Below, piece after piece: positions 29,779-38,543 of a stretch of DNA of 58,352 nt. The DNA is taken from NCBI GenBank assembly GCA_016713985.1, contig JADJOD010000036.1, positions 1-58,352 of the forward strand, read 5' to 3'. A program made the position numbers and the translations under genes. The notes below the pieces were generated by a model. The model had not been told where the DNA came from. It saw nothing but the letters and a program-made list of their open reading frames with translations, and did not search any database. Positions within the stretch are counted from its first letter, which is position 1; each line of letters starts with the position of its first letter. Source of the stretch: Lewinellaceae bacterium. Lineage in GTDB: Bacteria > Bacteroidota > Bacteroidia > Chitinophagales > Saprospiraceae.

Positions 29779-30567
29779 ATGAAGCCTTTATTTCCTTTTC
29801 TTTTGCTTTTTGGGTTCCTGTCACCGGCGCAAACTTCGAACGCCCAGATCACGGAAGGCGCCATTTCGTTTGAAACAAAAACATACGTCGATTGGGATGC
29901 CTACGAACGGGAATCATTAAAACCACAATTGGACGCCATCGAACAAAGCGACATGCCTGAAGATTTGAAGAAGGAAAAAAGGGCCGAAGCCATACGAATG
30001 TACCAACTGGGTAAAACCTTGATTGCCAAGGTCGTCGAGACGGTTGAAGTGATGGACCTGGTTTTTTCCAACGGGCTGGCAGGCGCCGAACGCAGTTTAA
30101 ACGGGGCGAAAGAAAATGAGTTCACGCGGTACGTATTCGATTCAATGAACATGACGCGGCATTACATCGACCAAACGGGCACACACCGCCAGTTCAGCAT
30201 GAAGTCGCCACCCGCAGGTACGGAGCTCAACTGGAGCGATATCCGGCATTCGGTCCGTATCGACACTTCCGATACCAAAGAAATTCTGGGTTTCAAGTGT
30301 GTAAAATACTACGTTGAACATTCACACCGAATGAAAGGGGCCGGCGAAATAACCCGGTCCGCCTACGAAATGTACGTAACGGATGCCTTCGAACTTCCGC
30401 TGTACCTGTTCGACCCGATATTGTCGGAAAAACTGTTTTCGGGCGCCGCCCTGGAAATCAAATATTTCGCCCAGATCTCTTCCGGCTACAGTATAGTACG
30501 CGCCACTTCCTTCAGCAGGGATGTGGACCGCTCCAAATTAGATTTACCGGAAAGATTCCGCAAATAA
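29779..30567 (+). CDS. GLPGLI family secreted protein
   Basis: The signal peptide MKPLFPFLLLFGFLSPAQTS is followed by a 240-residue body. TSDTKEILGFKCVKYYVEHS matches the core of GLPGLI/DUF4412 proteins (a modified K..I.GY.C.KA pattern), and ITRSAYEMYVTDAFELPLYL supplies the second conserved block. The family is common and mostly uncharacterised in Bacteroidota and is thought to be periplasmic or surface located. A TATTTTTG box at 29749-29756 fits the TAnnTTTG element, although it is only about 23 bases from the start. The DAHP synthase gene follows after 19 bases on the same strand, so co-transcription is likely. Confidence 0.8.
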   Translation: MKPLFPFLLLFGFLSPAQTSNAQITEGAISFETKTYVDWDAYERESLKPQLDAIEQSDMPEDLKKEKRAEAIRMYQLGKTLIAKVVETVEVMDLVFSNGLAGAERSLNGAKENEFTRYVFDSMNMTRHYIDQTGTHRQFSMKSPPAGTELNWSDIRHSVRIDTSDTKEILGFKCVKYYVEHSHRMKGAGEITRSAYEMYVTDAFELPLYLFDPILSEKLFSGAALEIKYFAQISSGYSIVRATSFSRDVDRSKLDLPERFRK

Positions 30568-30586
30568 TTCCAACCGGCCTTTCTCC

Positions 30587-31681
30587 ATGCACTTCCTACC
30601 CATTTTTCCCCGGCACAAACGCCCCGTTTTCATCGCCGGCCCTTGTTCGGCCGAAACTGAAGAGCAGGTGTTGGCGACGGCACACGCGCTGGCGGGCAAA
30701 GGGGTCGACCTTTTCCGCGCCGGCATCTGGAAGCCCCGTACACGCCCGGGGGCGTTCGAAGGTGTCGGTTCGCCTGGACTGGCGTGGTTGAAGCGGGTAA
30801 AAAAAGAAACCGGTTTGAACGTGTGCACCGAAGTCGCCAACGCTCAGCACGTGCAGGAATGCCTGAAAAGCGGGGTGGATGTGTTTTGGATCGGCGCCCG
30901 TACCACGGTCAATCCCTTTTTTATGCAGGAAATCGCCGATGCGTTGCAGGGCAGTGATGTGCCGATATTGGTAAAAAACCCCGTCAATCCCGACTACAAA
31001 CTCTGGGTGGGCGCAATAGAAAGGTTGTACAAGGCCGGATTGCGGCGCATCGCGGCCGTTCACAGGGGGTTCAGCACGTATGGCGATTCCAAATACCGCA
31101 ATGTGCCGCGCTGGCAAATGCCGATTGATCTTGCGCAGGAATTTCCCGATCTTGAACTCATCTGCGACATCAGCCACATCTGCGGACGGCGCGATATTCT
31201 GGCCGAAACAGCCCAAAAAGCGCTCGACCTGAATTTTGACGGGCTCATGGTGGAAGTTCACCCTTCACCCGATGCGGCCTGGAGCGATGCCGCCCAGCAG
31301 ATCACCCCGGAGCGTTTCGGTGACATGACGGCTGCCTTGCTGCGCCGCTCCACGACGTCCAACGACCCCGATTTTTTGGAACAAATAGAAAATTACCGCT
31401 GCCGGATCGACGATTTGGACGAAGAGATCATTTACCTCATTGCCCAGCGTATGCAGCTTGTACGCGAGATCGGCTCCGTCAAAAAGGAAAAAAACGTGGC
31501 CATCCTTCAACCGGAGCGCTGGCGCGCCCTGGCCGAAGCCTGCCGGCGCCGTGCGGAAAAAAACGAACTGAGCCGCGAATTTACAAACCTGTTCCTCGAA
31601 GCCATTCACCAGGAAGGTATTAACCAGCAGGAACAGGTGATGCGGGAAGAAGCGATAGCCGTGGGCAATAGCGGAAGGTAA
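30587..31681 (+). CDS. Bifunctional 3-deoxy-7-phosphoheptulonate synthase / chorismate mutase (type II)
   Basis: The 364-residue protein has two domains. Residues 10-262 are a class I-beta DAHP synthase: FIAGPCSAETEEQV, FRAGIWKPRTRPGAFEGVGS, ILVKNPVNPDYKLWVGAIER, ICDISHICGRRD, and DGLMVEVHPSPDAAWSD with the metal-site His. Residues 268-355 are an AroQ-type chorismate mutase (ENYRCRIDDLDEEIIYLIAQ, RMQLVREIGSVKK). The first domain condenses PEP and erythrose 4-phosphate, the entry to the shikimate pathway. The second converts chorismate to prephenate. The fusion is known in Bacteroidota, where the mutase domain also mediates feedback control. Other aro or tyr genes are not in the window. The start at 30587 gives the usual short lead. 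Confidence 0.94.
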   Translation: MHFLPIFPRHKRPVFIAGPCSAETEEQVLATAHALAGKGVDLFRAGIWKPRTRPGAFEGVGSPGLAWLKRVKKETGLNVCTEVANAQHVQECLKSGVDVFWIGARTTVNPFFMQEIADALQGSDVPILVKNPVNPDYKLWVGAIERLYKAGLRRIAAVHRGFSTYGDSKYRNVPRWQMPIDLAQEFPDLELICDISHICGRRDILAETAQKALDLNFDGLMVEVHPSPDAAWSDAAQQITPERFGDMTAALLRRSTTSNDPDFLEQIENYRCRIDDLDEEIIYLIAQRMQLVREIGSVKKEKNVAILQPERWRALAEACRRRAEKNELSREFTNLFLEAIHQEGINQQEQVMREEAIAVGNSGR

Positions 31682-31690
31682 GGCGGCAAT

Positions 31691-32071
31691 TCATATTTTT
31701 TTGATGGAAATCATCGTCACGAGGCGTTTCACTTGCCAGCATACCGAAGAATCGGTGACAAACTCATATTCGACCGGTATGGGAAACTGGTCGTTATCAT
31801 CGAATATAAACCCGGAATTTTCAGGCACTTGCCGGAACAACACGGAATCGGCTTCCGCTGTTTTTAACCAATAGCCGCCGCAGCACATGCAGGCCGCTAT
31901 TTCCAGGCGCACGATCTCTCCCTGCCCCTGGTATTTTTTTCCGGATTCGAGTGTCGACGGTTGCTGCTGATTTTCCCATGTATTGAAAAACGGATCGCGG
32001 TTTCCGTCTTTACAGGAAAAAATTACCAAAAAAATGCAGGAAAGTGCGAGCAATGTGTGTTTTGTTTTCAT
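31691..32071 (-). CDS. Small predicted lipoprotein
   Basis: Started at 32071 (MKTKHTLLALSCIFLVIFSC), it has a lipobox with Cys at about residue 20 and a mature part of about 105 residues. Notable are GQGEIVRLEIAACMCCGGYW with three close cysteines, and FIFDDNDQFPIPVEYEF. I do not recognise a family. The Cys-Met-Cys-Cys cluster could be a metal or disulfide site. It sits convergent to the DAHP synthase gene (9 bases apart) and downstream of the TMTC-like gene on the same strand, 75 bases away. Confidence 0.65.
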   Translation of the reverse strand: MKTKHTLLALSCIFLVIFSCKDGNRDPFFNTWENQQQPSTLESGKKYQGQGEIVRLEIAACMCCGGYWLKTAEADSVLFRQVPENSGFIFDDNDQFPIPVEYEFVTDSSVCWQVKRLVTMISIKKI

Positions 32072-32146
32072 AAATCGCCATTTTTTATCAGTCTGATACG
32101 CCAGACAGCCAAAAACACCCGAAAGGTTGGCCCGCTGCACCCATAT

Positions 32147-34165
32147 CTACTGTCCGCTCATTTCTTTCAAAACATTCGGGTTGAGTTCCAGTGCCTTTCG
32201 GCGGCACTCTTCACCTTTTACGGCGTCGCCGGAAGCAAGATATGCCGTACCGAGGTCGAAGAGGAACCGTGCATTTTCAGGCGACAGTTCGACGGCTTTG
32301 GAAAACCACATGATGGCGTCGGGGTGTTTGCCCTGAACGCCGTTGGCGACCCCGAGCAGTCGAGCCGTTTCGGGGTCTTTTCCGTTGTATTGCCACGATT
32401 CGCTCAGGTATTTGAATGCGGTGGCGAGGTCGCCCTTTTTTTCACCGTAAAATTTTCCTCCGTCGCGCAGGGCGATGGCCAGACCCAATTTGGGCTTCAT
32501 GTCTTCTTCAGCGAGCCGGACGGCCTGGCGGTAATCGGCAATGGCGGCATCGTAGCGGCCGAGGATATACTGGCACCCAGCCCGGCTGATATACGCGTCT
32601 TTGTAATTGGGGTGTTGTTCGATGGCCTTGTCGAGGTGTACGATGCCCTGACGGCAATAATCTTTTTGTTTGGCGGTGTCGGGTTCTTTCGCCGCTTTAT
32701 CAAACAGGACTCCGCCACAGGCGTTTCGGATCTTCGCGCTGTTGACGGAGGTTTTCACATCCGTAAAAAACAATTTTTCATTGCTTTCCCAGGCGGGGTT
32801 GCGCGTCAGCGTTTTCAGGGAATACAACAGGATTACAAGCCCGAAAACGGCCAGCGCCGCCTGCCGGCTGTTTCCTTTGGCAAAATGAAGAAACAAAGCG
32901 ACGGCGGCGATGCAAAAACCGACCGAAGGCATAAAAACAAACCGGTCGCCCATAGCCGTACCTACAGGGAATACAATATTGGATACGATACTGAGTGTCA
33001 ATAAGTAATACAAAATAGCAAAACGAACGGGATCGCGCCGGCGAATGCCGCTGAATGCATACCAGGCCATCCAGCCATACCAGGCCAGGCTCAACAGTAC
33101 GACCGGGTTGCTAAAAGTTTTCAACCCGATCTGATTGGGATAATAATCGTGTGTGAGCGGGTGTGGCACTATGAGCAACTGCACATACTTCAGCAGGGTG
33201 TAAAAAACGGTCGCTAATTTTTCTGCCGGGGCGAATTTAACCCATTGATTCCCTTCGATTTTTAGGAAAGGATTGTTCATCAATTCCATAGGCGCTCCTC
33301 CGAAACGCCAGTGCAGGATCGTGCCGCGCAGTATAAAAAAAACAACAAAAGCGACAAAAACCGGAAGGGCGGCCCGCAATATCCTGTTTTCCACACCGCC
33401 TCCGGTACGGGAACCGGACGACCGGAAAAACCACAGAGCCAGCGGAATTACCACCAGAAAAGTAGCCGCATTTTCTTTGGAAAGGCAGGCGAGAAAAAAA
33501 GACAGGCCGGCTGCTACTCCCCATATAACCTTTTGACTGTCAAATGCTTTTAAAGTAAAATATAATGCCCCGAGGCTACCCAGCAACGTTGCGATCTCGT
33601 CGCAACCTTTGATATTGGCCACTACCTCGGTGTGGATCGGATGCGCGGCAAAAAGCACGGCGGTCATCCACGACAACAGGGTGCCATAACCTTCACCCAA
33701 GGCGGGGCGGAAAAGCAGGAGCAGGGTCCGGAACAACACCACACAGGTGGTGGCAAAAAGCAGCACGGTGAACAGGTGAAAAACCAAACTGTTGTCTCCG
33801 AACAACTGAAAAATAATCGCAAAAAACACCAGTGTAAGCGGGCGGTAGCGCCCCCCCGAGACCAGGGTTTCCTTGCCTTCAACTTTAAAATAGCCAAAAA
33901 AGGTATCTTTCGACAAGATGCCCGGAATACCTTCCACCCCCTGTTCCGTAAACATGTTGGCGCTGATCACGATGCTGTCGTCCAGCACAAATCCATGCGT
34001 CAGGGTATTGGCATACAGGAGGAAGGCAAACGCGAAAATCAGTCCGCTCTGCAATAAAATATTCCGGAAAAAATCGGGCGCTTCAAGCGGAACGGGAACC
34101 GGGGCCGTTGTGGCAGCAACTTTGGAGGCACTTGGTTTGGGTGCTGGTTTGCGCTGTTTGGACAT
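32147..34165 (-). CDS. TMTC-like multi-pass membrane protein with C-terminal TPRs
   Basis: 672 residues. A basic/Pro-rich cytoplasmic head (KQRKPAPKPSASKVAATTAP) is followed by about ten hydrophobic helices. The first loop contains FVLDDSIVISANMF and SGGRYRPLTLVFFAIIFQLF, the acidic DD and GRYRPL pattern of TMTC/DUF1736 O-mannosyltransferase-like proteins. From about residue 490 there are three or four TPR units (YKDAYISRAGCQYILGRYDA, AIMWFSKAVELSPENARFLF). In animals TMTC proteins attach mannose to cadherins; in bacteria the role is unproven, possibly protein glycosylation in the periplasm. The two cadherin-like T9SS proteins elsewhere in the window are conceivable substrates, a speculation only. 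Confidence 0.8.
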   Translation of the reverse strand: MSKQRKPAPKPSASKVAATTAPVPVPLEAPDFFRNILLQSGLIFAFAFLLYANTLTHGFVLDDSIVISANMFTEQGVEGIPGILSKDTFFGYFKVEGKETLVSGGRYRPLTLVFFAIIFQLFGDNSLVFHLFTVLLFATTCVVLFRTLLLLFRPALGEGYGTLLSWMTAVLFAAHPIHTEVVANIKGCDEIATLLGSLGALYFTLKAFDSQKVIWGVAAGLSFFLACLSKENAATFLVVIPLALWFFRSSGSRTGGGVENRILRAALPVFVAFVVFFILRGTILHWRFGGAPMELMNNPFLKIEGNQWVKFAPAEKLATVFYTLLKYVQLLIVPHPLTHDYYPNQIGLKTFSNPVVLLSLAWYGWMAWYAFSGIRRRDPVRFAILYYLLTLSIVSNIVFPVGTAMGDRFVFMPSVGFCIAAVALFLHFAKGNSRQAALAVFGLVILLYSLKTLTRNPAWESNEKLFFTDVKTSVNSAKIRNACGGVLFDKAAKEPDTAKQKDYCRQGIVHLDKAIEQHPNYKDAYISRAGCQYILGRYDAAIADYRQAVRLAEEDMKPKLGLAIALRDGGKFYGEKKGDLATAFKYLSESWQYNGKDPETARLLGVANGVQGKHPDAIMWFSKAVELSPENARFLFDLGTAYLASGDAVKGEECRRKALELNPNVLKEMSGQ

Positions 34166-34220
34166 CTTGCAAAATATTTGGCACCGCGAAAAAACGAAAA
34201 ATCCGCTTTCGCCGCAGACC

Positions 34221-35297
34221 TTATATTTCTACTGTCGCGGATTCGGCCGATGGCTTCAAGGTTTGCGACGACTTCCGGAACGCTTTGTACACACCTTTTC
34301 CAAACTTAGAGCCGCTGAAAACTTCGGTTTTGGCCCTTTCTTTTTGCTCTTCCGCCGGAAGATGGTGGAAATCCCGGCATTTTTCGGAGCAACAACCTTC
34401 GTACTGTCGGCGGCATTCGTCGCACTGAATAAAAAGGATGTGGCAATAATCGTTTGCACAATTGGTATGGGTATCAGCGGGTTGGCCGCATTGGTGGCAA
34501 TGCGCGATCACTTCCTCGCCGATCCGTTCGCCGAGGCGTTCGTCGAAGACAAAATTTTTGCCTAAAAATTTGTTTTTCAGGCCTTTGGATCGCACCTGCC
34601 GCGCATATTCGATAATCCCGCCTTCCAGTTGGAATACCTGCTGAAACCCGCGGTATTTGAGGTAAGCGCTCGCTTTTTCGCAGCGAATGCCACCTGTGCA
34701 ATACATCAGAATTTTTTTATCTTTTCGGTCGGCCAGCATATCGGCCACAAAAGGAAGCTCGTCGCGAAATGTAGCCACATCAGGTATGATGGCGTTTTCG
34801 AAATGCCCAACCTCGCTTTCGTAGTGATTGCGCATATCCACCACTACGGCATCCGGAGATTCGGAAAGGAGGTTCCAGGTTTCGGCATCGAGGTGTGTGC
34901 CGGTTTGTGAGGGATCAAACGCGGGGTCGTCGACACCGTCGGCGACAATTTTGTGGCGGACTTTAATGATGAGGGTAAAAAACGATTTTCCATCATCTTC
35001 CACGGCAATGTTCAGGCGCATATTCCTGAAAAAGGGAATTCCGTTCATGGCCGTTTTGAAGGCTTCAAACCGGGAAGCCGGCACGGAAATCTGCGCGTTT
35101 ACTCCCTCGCGGGCGACATAAATGCGGCCAAGAACGCCGTGCTCCTGGTACATCCGATAGAGATCGTCGCGAAAATGCTGCGGATCAGCCAGTTGGACGT
35201 ATTTGTAATAGGAAAGCGTGATACGCGGTTCGGCGCTTTGTCGCAACCGTTCTTTTAATTCGCGGCGGTTGATACGATTGTGAAGAAGTTTGCTCAT
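34221..35297 (-). CDS. trhO: tRNA uridine(34) hydroxylase / rhodanese-domain protein TrhO
   Basis: The 358-residue protein has the TrhO/YceA layout: an N-terminal acylphosphatase-like domain (YVAREGVNAQISVPASRFEA), a rhodanese domain (DAVVVDMRNHYESEVGHFEN ... ILMYCTGGIRCEKASAYLK) with the active Cys in YCTGGIRC at about residue 199, and a C-terminal Cys-rich tail (HCHQCGQPADTHTNCAND, CDECRRQYEGCC). TrhO hydroxylates U34 of several tRNAs to ho5U using oxygen. The start MSKLLHNRINRRELKERLRQ is usual for Bacteroidota homologues. It stands alone between the TMTC-like gene and an inverted repeat. Confidence 0.93.
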   Translation of the reverse strand: MSKLLHNRINRRELKERLRQSAEPRITLSYYKYVQLADPQHFRDDLYRMYQEHGVLGRIYVAREGVNAQISVPASRFEAFKTAMNGIPFFRNMRLNIAVEDDGKSFFTLIIKVRHKIVADGVDDPAFDPSQTGTHLDAETWNLLSESPDAVVVDMRNHYESEVGHFENAIIPDVATFRDELPFVADMLADRKDKKILMYCTGGIRCEKASAYLKYRGFQQVFQLEGGIIEYARQVRSKGLKNKFLGKNFVFDERLGERIGEEVIAHCHQCGQPADTHTNCANDYCHILFIQCDECRRQYEGCCSEKCRDFHHLPAEEQKERAKTEVFSGSKFGKGVYKAFRKSSQTLKPSAESATVEI

Positions 35298-35303
35298 GAA
35301 ATT

Positions 35304-35450
35304 AGTCGGAAGTCATAAGTCATAAGTCGTGAGTCGGGAGTCATAAGTCGTGAGTCGTGAGTCATAAGTCGGGAGTCGTGAGTCGGAAGTCCTGAGACGT
35401 CTGCGAGACTTATGACTCACGACTCACGACTCACGACTTATGACTTCCGA
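35304..35450. repeat. Heptanucleotide tandem array folding into a long hairpin
   Basis: The left part (35304-35390) is about twelve copies of 7-base units of the type GTCATAA, GTCGTGA, GTCGGGA and GTCGGAA. The right arm (35407-35450) is the complement, containing GACTTATGACTCACGACTCA. Together they can form a long stem. It fills the gap between trhO and the thioredoxin-like gene. Confidence 0.85.
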
Positions 35451-35459
35451 TTCCCTCAT

Positions 35460-36875
35460 CTATTCTCCGAAAAGTTCTTTCAGTTTTTGCCCCAGTTGTT
35501 CGCCGCGCAGGTTGCGGGCAATGATTTTGCCCTCGCGGTCGATGAGCAGCGTCTGGGGTATAGAGGAAACGGAATAGAGGGCGGCGTGTTCACTTTGCCA
35601 GCCTTTGAGGTCGCTGATGTGGCGCCAGGGCAGCCCGTCTTGCTGAATGGCTTTCCGCCAGGAGGTCATGTCGCGGTCGAGGCTCACGCCGAGTATGTCA
35701 AAACCTTTGTCTTTGTATTTGTTGTAATTGGCTACCACGTTGGGGTTTTCGCGGCGGCAGGGTCCGCACCAGCTGGCCCAGAAGTCGACCATGACAATTT
35801 TACCCCGCATTTGTTTCAGGGAATACCGGCTGCTGTCGGGAGTCATACCGGCCAGGTCGGGCGCTTCAAAACCCGGCATAAACGTGCCTGCTTTTTTAAT
35901 GTCATACTCCAGGCGGGTCACTTCGCCGAGGCTGTTGTTGCGATACAGGTCGATATATTTGGTGGTGTAAACCGTGCAAAGTTGGCCGTTGGTGGTTTTC
36001 AGCCCGGTGATAACGCCGCCGAGGGCCATGCGGTATGCTTTTGATTTGGCGGGTATTTTGGCCAGGCTCTGGTCGATGGCTTCGGTCAGTTTTTCCGCAG
36101 GTGTGGCAATTTGTGCCAGGAAAGTGGTGAATTTTTCAAAGCTGTTGTACAAATCCGGGATATCGTCGTAGCCTTTGTCGCCCAGTTCGGCGTTGCGGAA
36201 ATAGTTTTTGGTGTAAAAATCAACTTCCGAAGCGGCAGATGATTTTTCCGCGATGTATTCCGGGGTTACGTACAAAGTTGCCATCCGCCACAACATGGGA
36301 TCGGCGGTTTTCAGGGAGTCGAGGAACCGGCTTTTTGTTCTCGACAGTTGTTTAGACTTGTCTTCCACCGGTTTTCGCGCTGCAGCGCCCTGGGTGCCGT
36401 CCGCATTGAAAAATTGTGTGCGCAATATGTCGCTCTCGGTCTGAAACTGCGCGATTTGCCTTTGCACATTTTCCAGCGCTTTATTCGCGGGTGAATTGGC
36501 CGTCCGGGCTTTTTCCATAAAGCTACAGTTGCCCCACAAGGTCACTTCTTTCTCCTGGCCGAGAATAACCCGCGCTATGGCGTTGTCGCCGAGGCCTACG
36601 CCGTAAAAACGCGGAGCCGAGGCCGGTATGCTGAAAACAAAAGCGCTGTCCGTGGCACGGCGTGCGGCGCGGGCCACCACCCGGTTGGCCAACCCGGTGA
36701 GTTCGTATAAATTGATACTGTCCGTATTGGCAGGTACACTCCAAAGTTTGCAGACGAGTGTTATCTTGCCACTGCCGGCAGATGTTGTTGCGGGCTTGGC
36801 TTGTGTTTTGGCGGGTTTCTGGGCCTGTACGAGTATCGCAGGCAGCAGAAAGAGGAAAAAGAGTAGTTTTTTCAT
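35460..36875 (-). CDS. TlpA family thioredoxin-like protein (DUF4369-type N-terminus)
   Basis: Started at 36875 (MKKLLFFLFLLPAILVQAQK, signal peptide), 471 residues. A beta-rich N-terminal domain (about 40-145) resembles DUF4369. A helical middle follows (TANSPANKALENVQRQIAQF), then a C-terminal AhpC/TSA-thioredoxin domain from about residue 330: PGFEAPDLAGMTPDSSRYSL, VDFWASWCGPCRRENPNV with CxxC at 370-373, FDILGVSLDRDMTSWRKAI and IPQTLLIDREGKIIARNL. TlpA/ResA-type proteins reduce disulfides in the periplasm. The exact partner is unknown. It lies divergent to rplU. Confidence 0.9.
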   Translation of the reverse strand: MKKLLFFLFLLPAILVQAQKPAKTQAKPATTSAGSGKITLVCKLWSVPANTDSINLYELTGLANRVVARAARRATDSAFVFSIPASAPRFYGVGLGDNAIARVILGQEKEVTLWGNCSFMEKARTANSPANKALENVQRQIAQFQTESDILRTQFFNADGTQGAAARKPVEDKSKQLSRTKSRFLDSLKTADPMLWRMATLYVTPEYIAEKSSAASEVDFYTKNYFRNAELGDKGYDDIPDLYNSFEKFTTFLAQIATPAEKLTEAIDQSLAKIPAKSKAYRMALGGVITGLKTTNGQLCTVYTTKYIDLYRNNSLGEVTRLEYDIKKAGTFMPGFEAPDLAGMTPDSSRYSLKQMRGKIVMVDFWASWCGPCRRENPNVVANYNKYKDKGFDILGVSLDRDMTSWRKAIQQDGLPWRHISDLKGWQSEHAALYSVSSIPQTLLIDREGKIIARNLRGEQLGQKLKELFGE

Positions 36876-37060
36876 GTCAATTTCAAGATCAGCAATTTCA
36901 TGAGAGGCGTTTTTTTTCAGAAAACGCGGCAAAATTACATCATTTGTTGCCCCCAAGGCGGCTGAAAAACGTTAATAAGCACTTAAGATATCGGGTTTTG
37001 AGTGAAAACGACCGCAAAAATCAGCCGAAAGGATTGCTTTCTTAAATTTAAAACCATCAC

Positions 37061-37091
37061 TTGGTTTTTCAGCCTTCATGTTGTACCTTTG
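37061..37091 (+). promoter_or_regulatory. Promoter of the rplU-rpmA operon, TTGG-N19-TACCTTTG
   Basis: TTGG (37061-37064), exactly 19 bases, then TACCTTTG (37084-37091) closely fits the Bacteroidota housekeeping consensus TTTG-N19-TAnnTTTG. The start codon of rplU is 54 bases downstream. Confidence 0.8.
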
Positions 37092-37144
37092 CCCGCCTTT
37101 TTAAAGAAAGGTAGTTCTTTTTCACCAAATTTTTGATTATCAAC

Positions 37145-37456
37145 ATGTTCGCAATTGTTTCCATCGCCGGTCAACAATTTAAAGTTGAGGAAGGTCAGCA
37201 GATCTTCGTCCACCGGCTGGCAGCTTCCGAAGGAGATAAACTTTCCTTCGACGCCGTGCATCTCATTGAGAACGACGGTAAAGTAACCATCGGCACTCCC
37301 AACATCAAAGGCGCCGGCATACGCGCCAGCGTACTGGGCCACGTGAAAGGCGATAAAGTTATCGTGTTTCACAAAAAGCGCCGCAAGGGTTACCGCAAGA
37401 AAAACGGCCACCGCCAATCGTTTACCAAGATTAAAATCGAGTCCATCGCGGGCTGA
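37145..37456 (+). CDS. rplU: 50S ribosomal protein L21
   Basis: 103 residues starting MFAIVSIAGQQFKVEEGQQI, with VLGHVKGDKVIVFHKKRRKG and YRKKNGHRQSFTKIKIESI, the L21 signature for binding 23S rRNA. The length is the short, plain form without a C-terminal extension. In several bacteria L21 carries a helix-hairpin-helix tail; here that type of tail is on the next gene instead. It is followed 72 bases later by rpmA, the usual operon order. Confidence 0.97.
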   Translation: MFAIVSIAGQQFKVEEGQQIFVHRLAASEGDKLSFDAVHLIENDGKVTIGTPNIKGAGIRASVLGHVKGDKVIVFHKKRRKGYRKKNGHRQSFTKIKIESIAG

Positions 37457-37528
37457 ATCAGTTGGTCTCCCGCAGGAGACCATACTCCGAACCACACATT
37501 CACTCATTGAAAATTCACTCATTGAAAA

Positions 37529-38302
37529 ATGGCACACAAAAAAGGTGTAGGTAGTACCGATAACGGCCGCGACAGTAAAAGTAAACGTCTCGGCGTCAAA
37601 TTGTTCGGCGGCGAACAAGCCATTGCCGGCAACATTCTCGTTCGCCAGCGCGGCACCAAATTCCACGCAGGTGAAAACGTATACATGGGTCGCGACCATA
37701 CACTGCACGCTGCTATCGACGGCGTTGTTGTGTTCAAACGCAGCAGAAAAGACCGCAGCTTCGTCAGCATCATGCCGGTGGAAGTTGTACCCGAGCCGCC
37801 CGTAAAACCGGGTGTTAAAAAGCCGAAACCCATCGCGGGTGTAAAAGTGCTTCCGGGCAACCAGGGCCCGCTTGAAAAACCCGCCGCCGGCAAGAAAAAA
37901 GCCGAGGCGCCGGTCGCCGAAGAAACCGCCGCTCCTGAAGTGCTGGAATCAGCCGCCGCTCCTGTAGCGCAGGTGGAAGAGGCTCCCGCTCCGAAAGCGG
38001 AGAAAAAGGCCGCCGCACCGAAAAAAGAAAAAGGCCCCAAGGCCGACGATCTGAAAATTGTGGAAGGCATCGGTCCAAAAATTGAAACCCTGCTGAAAGA
38101 AGGCGGGATCAATAACTGGGACGAACTGGCCGCCGCACCGGTTGACCGCATCAAGGAAATTCTGGATGCCGCCGGCCCGCGTTACCAGATTCACGACCCG
38201 AGCTCCTGGCCCGCACAGGCAAAATTTGCTGCCGAAGGCAAGTGGGACGAACTCAAAGAGTACCAGGAAATGCTCATTGGGGGTCGCGATGTGACTGAAT
38301 AA
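37529..38302 (+). CDS. rpmA: 50S ribosomal protein L27 with long C-terminal extension carrying a helix-hairpin-helix domain
   Basis: Residues 1-85 are ordinary L27 (MAHKKGVGSTDNGRDSKSKR, LGVKLFGGEQAIAGNILVRQ, RGTKFHAGENVYMGRDHTLH). Instead of ending there the frame continues to 257 residues. Residues 86-170 are an Ala/Pro/Lys/Glu-rich linker. Residues 172-257 form a compact domain, ADDLKIVEGIGPKIETLLKE and INNWDELAAAPVDRIKEILD, typical of helix-hairpin-helix nucleic-acid-binding modules. L27 sits near the peptidyl-transferase centre. No frameshift artefact is evident, since the linker and domain share the same frame and codon style. The extension might contact rRNA or assembly factors; this is inference. 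Confidence 0.93.
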   Translation: MAHKKGVGSTDNGRDSKSKRLGVKLFGGEQAIAGNILVRQRGTKFHAGENVYMGRDHTLHAAIDGVVVFKRSRKDRSFVSIMPVEVVPEPPVKPGVKKPKPIAGVKVLPGNQGPLEKPAAGKKKAEAPVAEETAAPEVLESAAAPVAQVEEAPAPKAEKKAAAPKKEKGPKADDLKIVEGIGPKIETLLKEGGINNWDELAAAPVDRIKEILDAAGPRYQIHDPSSWPAQAKFAAEGKWDELKEYQEMLIGGRDVTE

Positions 38303-38313
38303 AGACAAAAACG

Positions 38314-38347
38314 AAATGCCGCCTTGCAAGAGCGGCATTTTCTTTTT
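38314..38347 (+). terminator. Rho-independent terminator of the rplU-rpmA operon
   Basis: The perfect stem AAATGCCGC / GCGGCATTT with a 9-base loop is followed by TCTTTTT, 11 bases after the rpmA stop. Confidence 0.9.
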
Positions 38348-38484
38348 ACACTTGCACCTTCAAAGGTTCGACAAAAGAAGTTTTTGTTTTCATAGCTTAA
38401 TTTTTTAGTTGTTGCCCCGGCTGTAATGAGTCGGGGTATTTTATTTGCCGCCAACTGCCTGCACACCAAATATAATAAAAGACG

Positions 38485-38520
38485 GGAGGCCGCCGCGTTC
38501 ATTCGCGGCGGCCTCCTTTG
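38485..38520 (-). terminator. Strong GC-rich terminator hairpin for the FAS1 gene
   Basis: The stem GGAGGCCGCCGCG / CGCGGCGGCCTCC has a 6-base loop. On the minus strand the hairpin is followed by CGTCTTTTATT, so it best serves the FAS1 gene that ends at 38544. Confidence 0.8.
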
Positions 38521-38543
38521 TAATGCCGGTAATCACCTGATCA

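Noticed and set aside
30596..31261. 221-codon frame opposite the DAHP synthase
   Set aside because: Antisense shadow of a clearly recognised enzyme gene.
35304..35450. Possible CRISPR array
   Set aside because: Units are 7 bases with no unique spacers, and the second half is simply the complement of the first.
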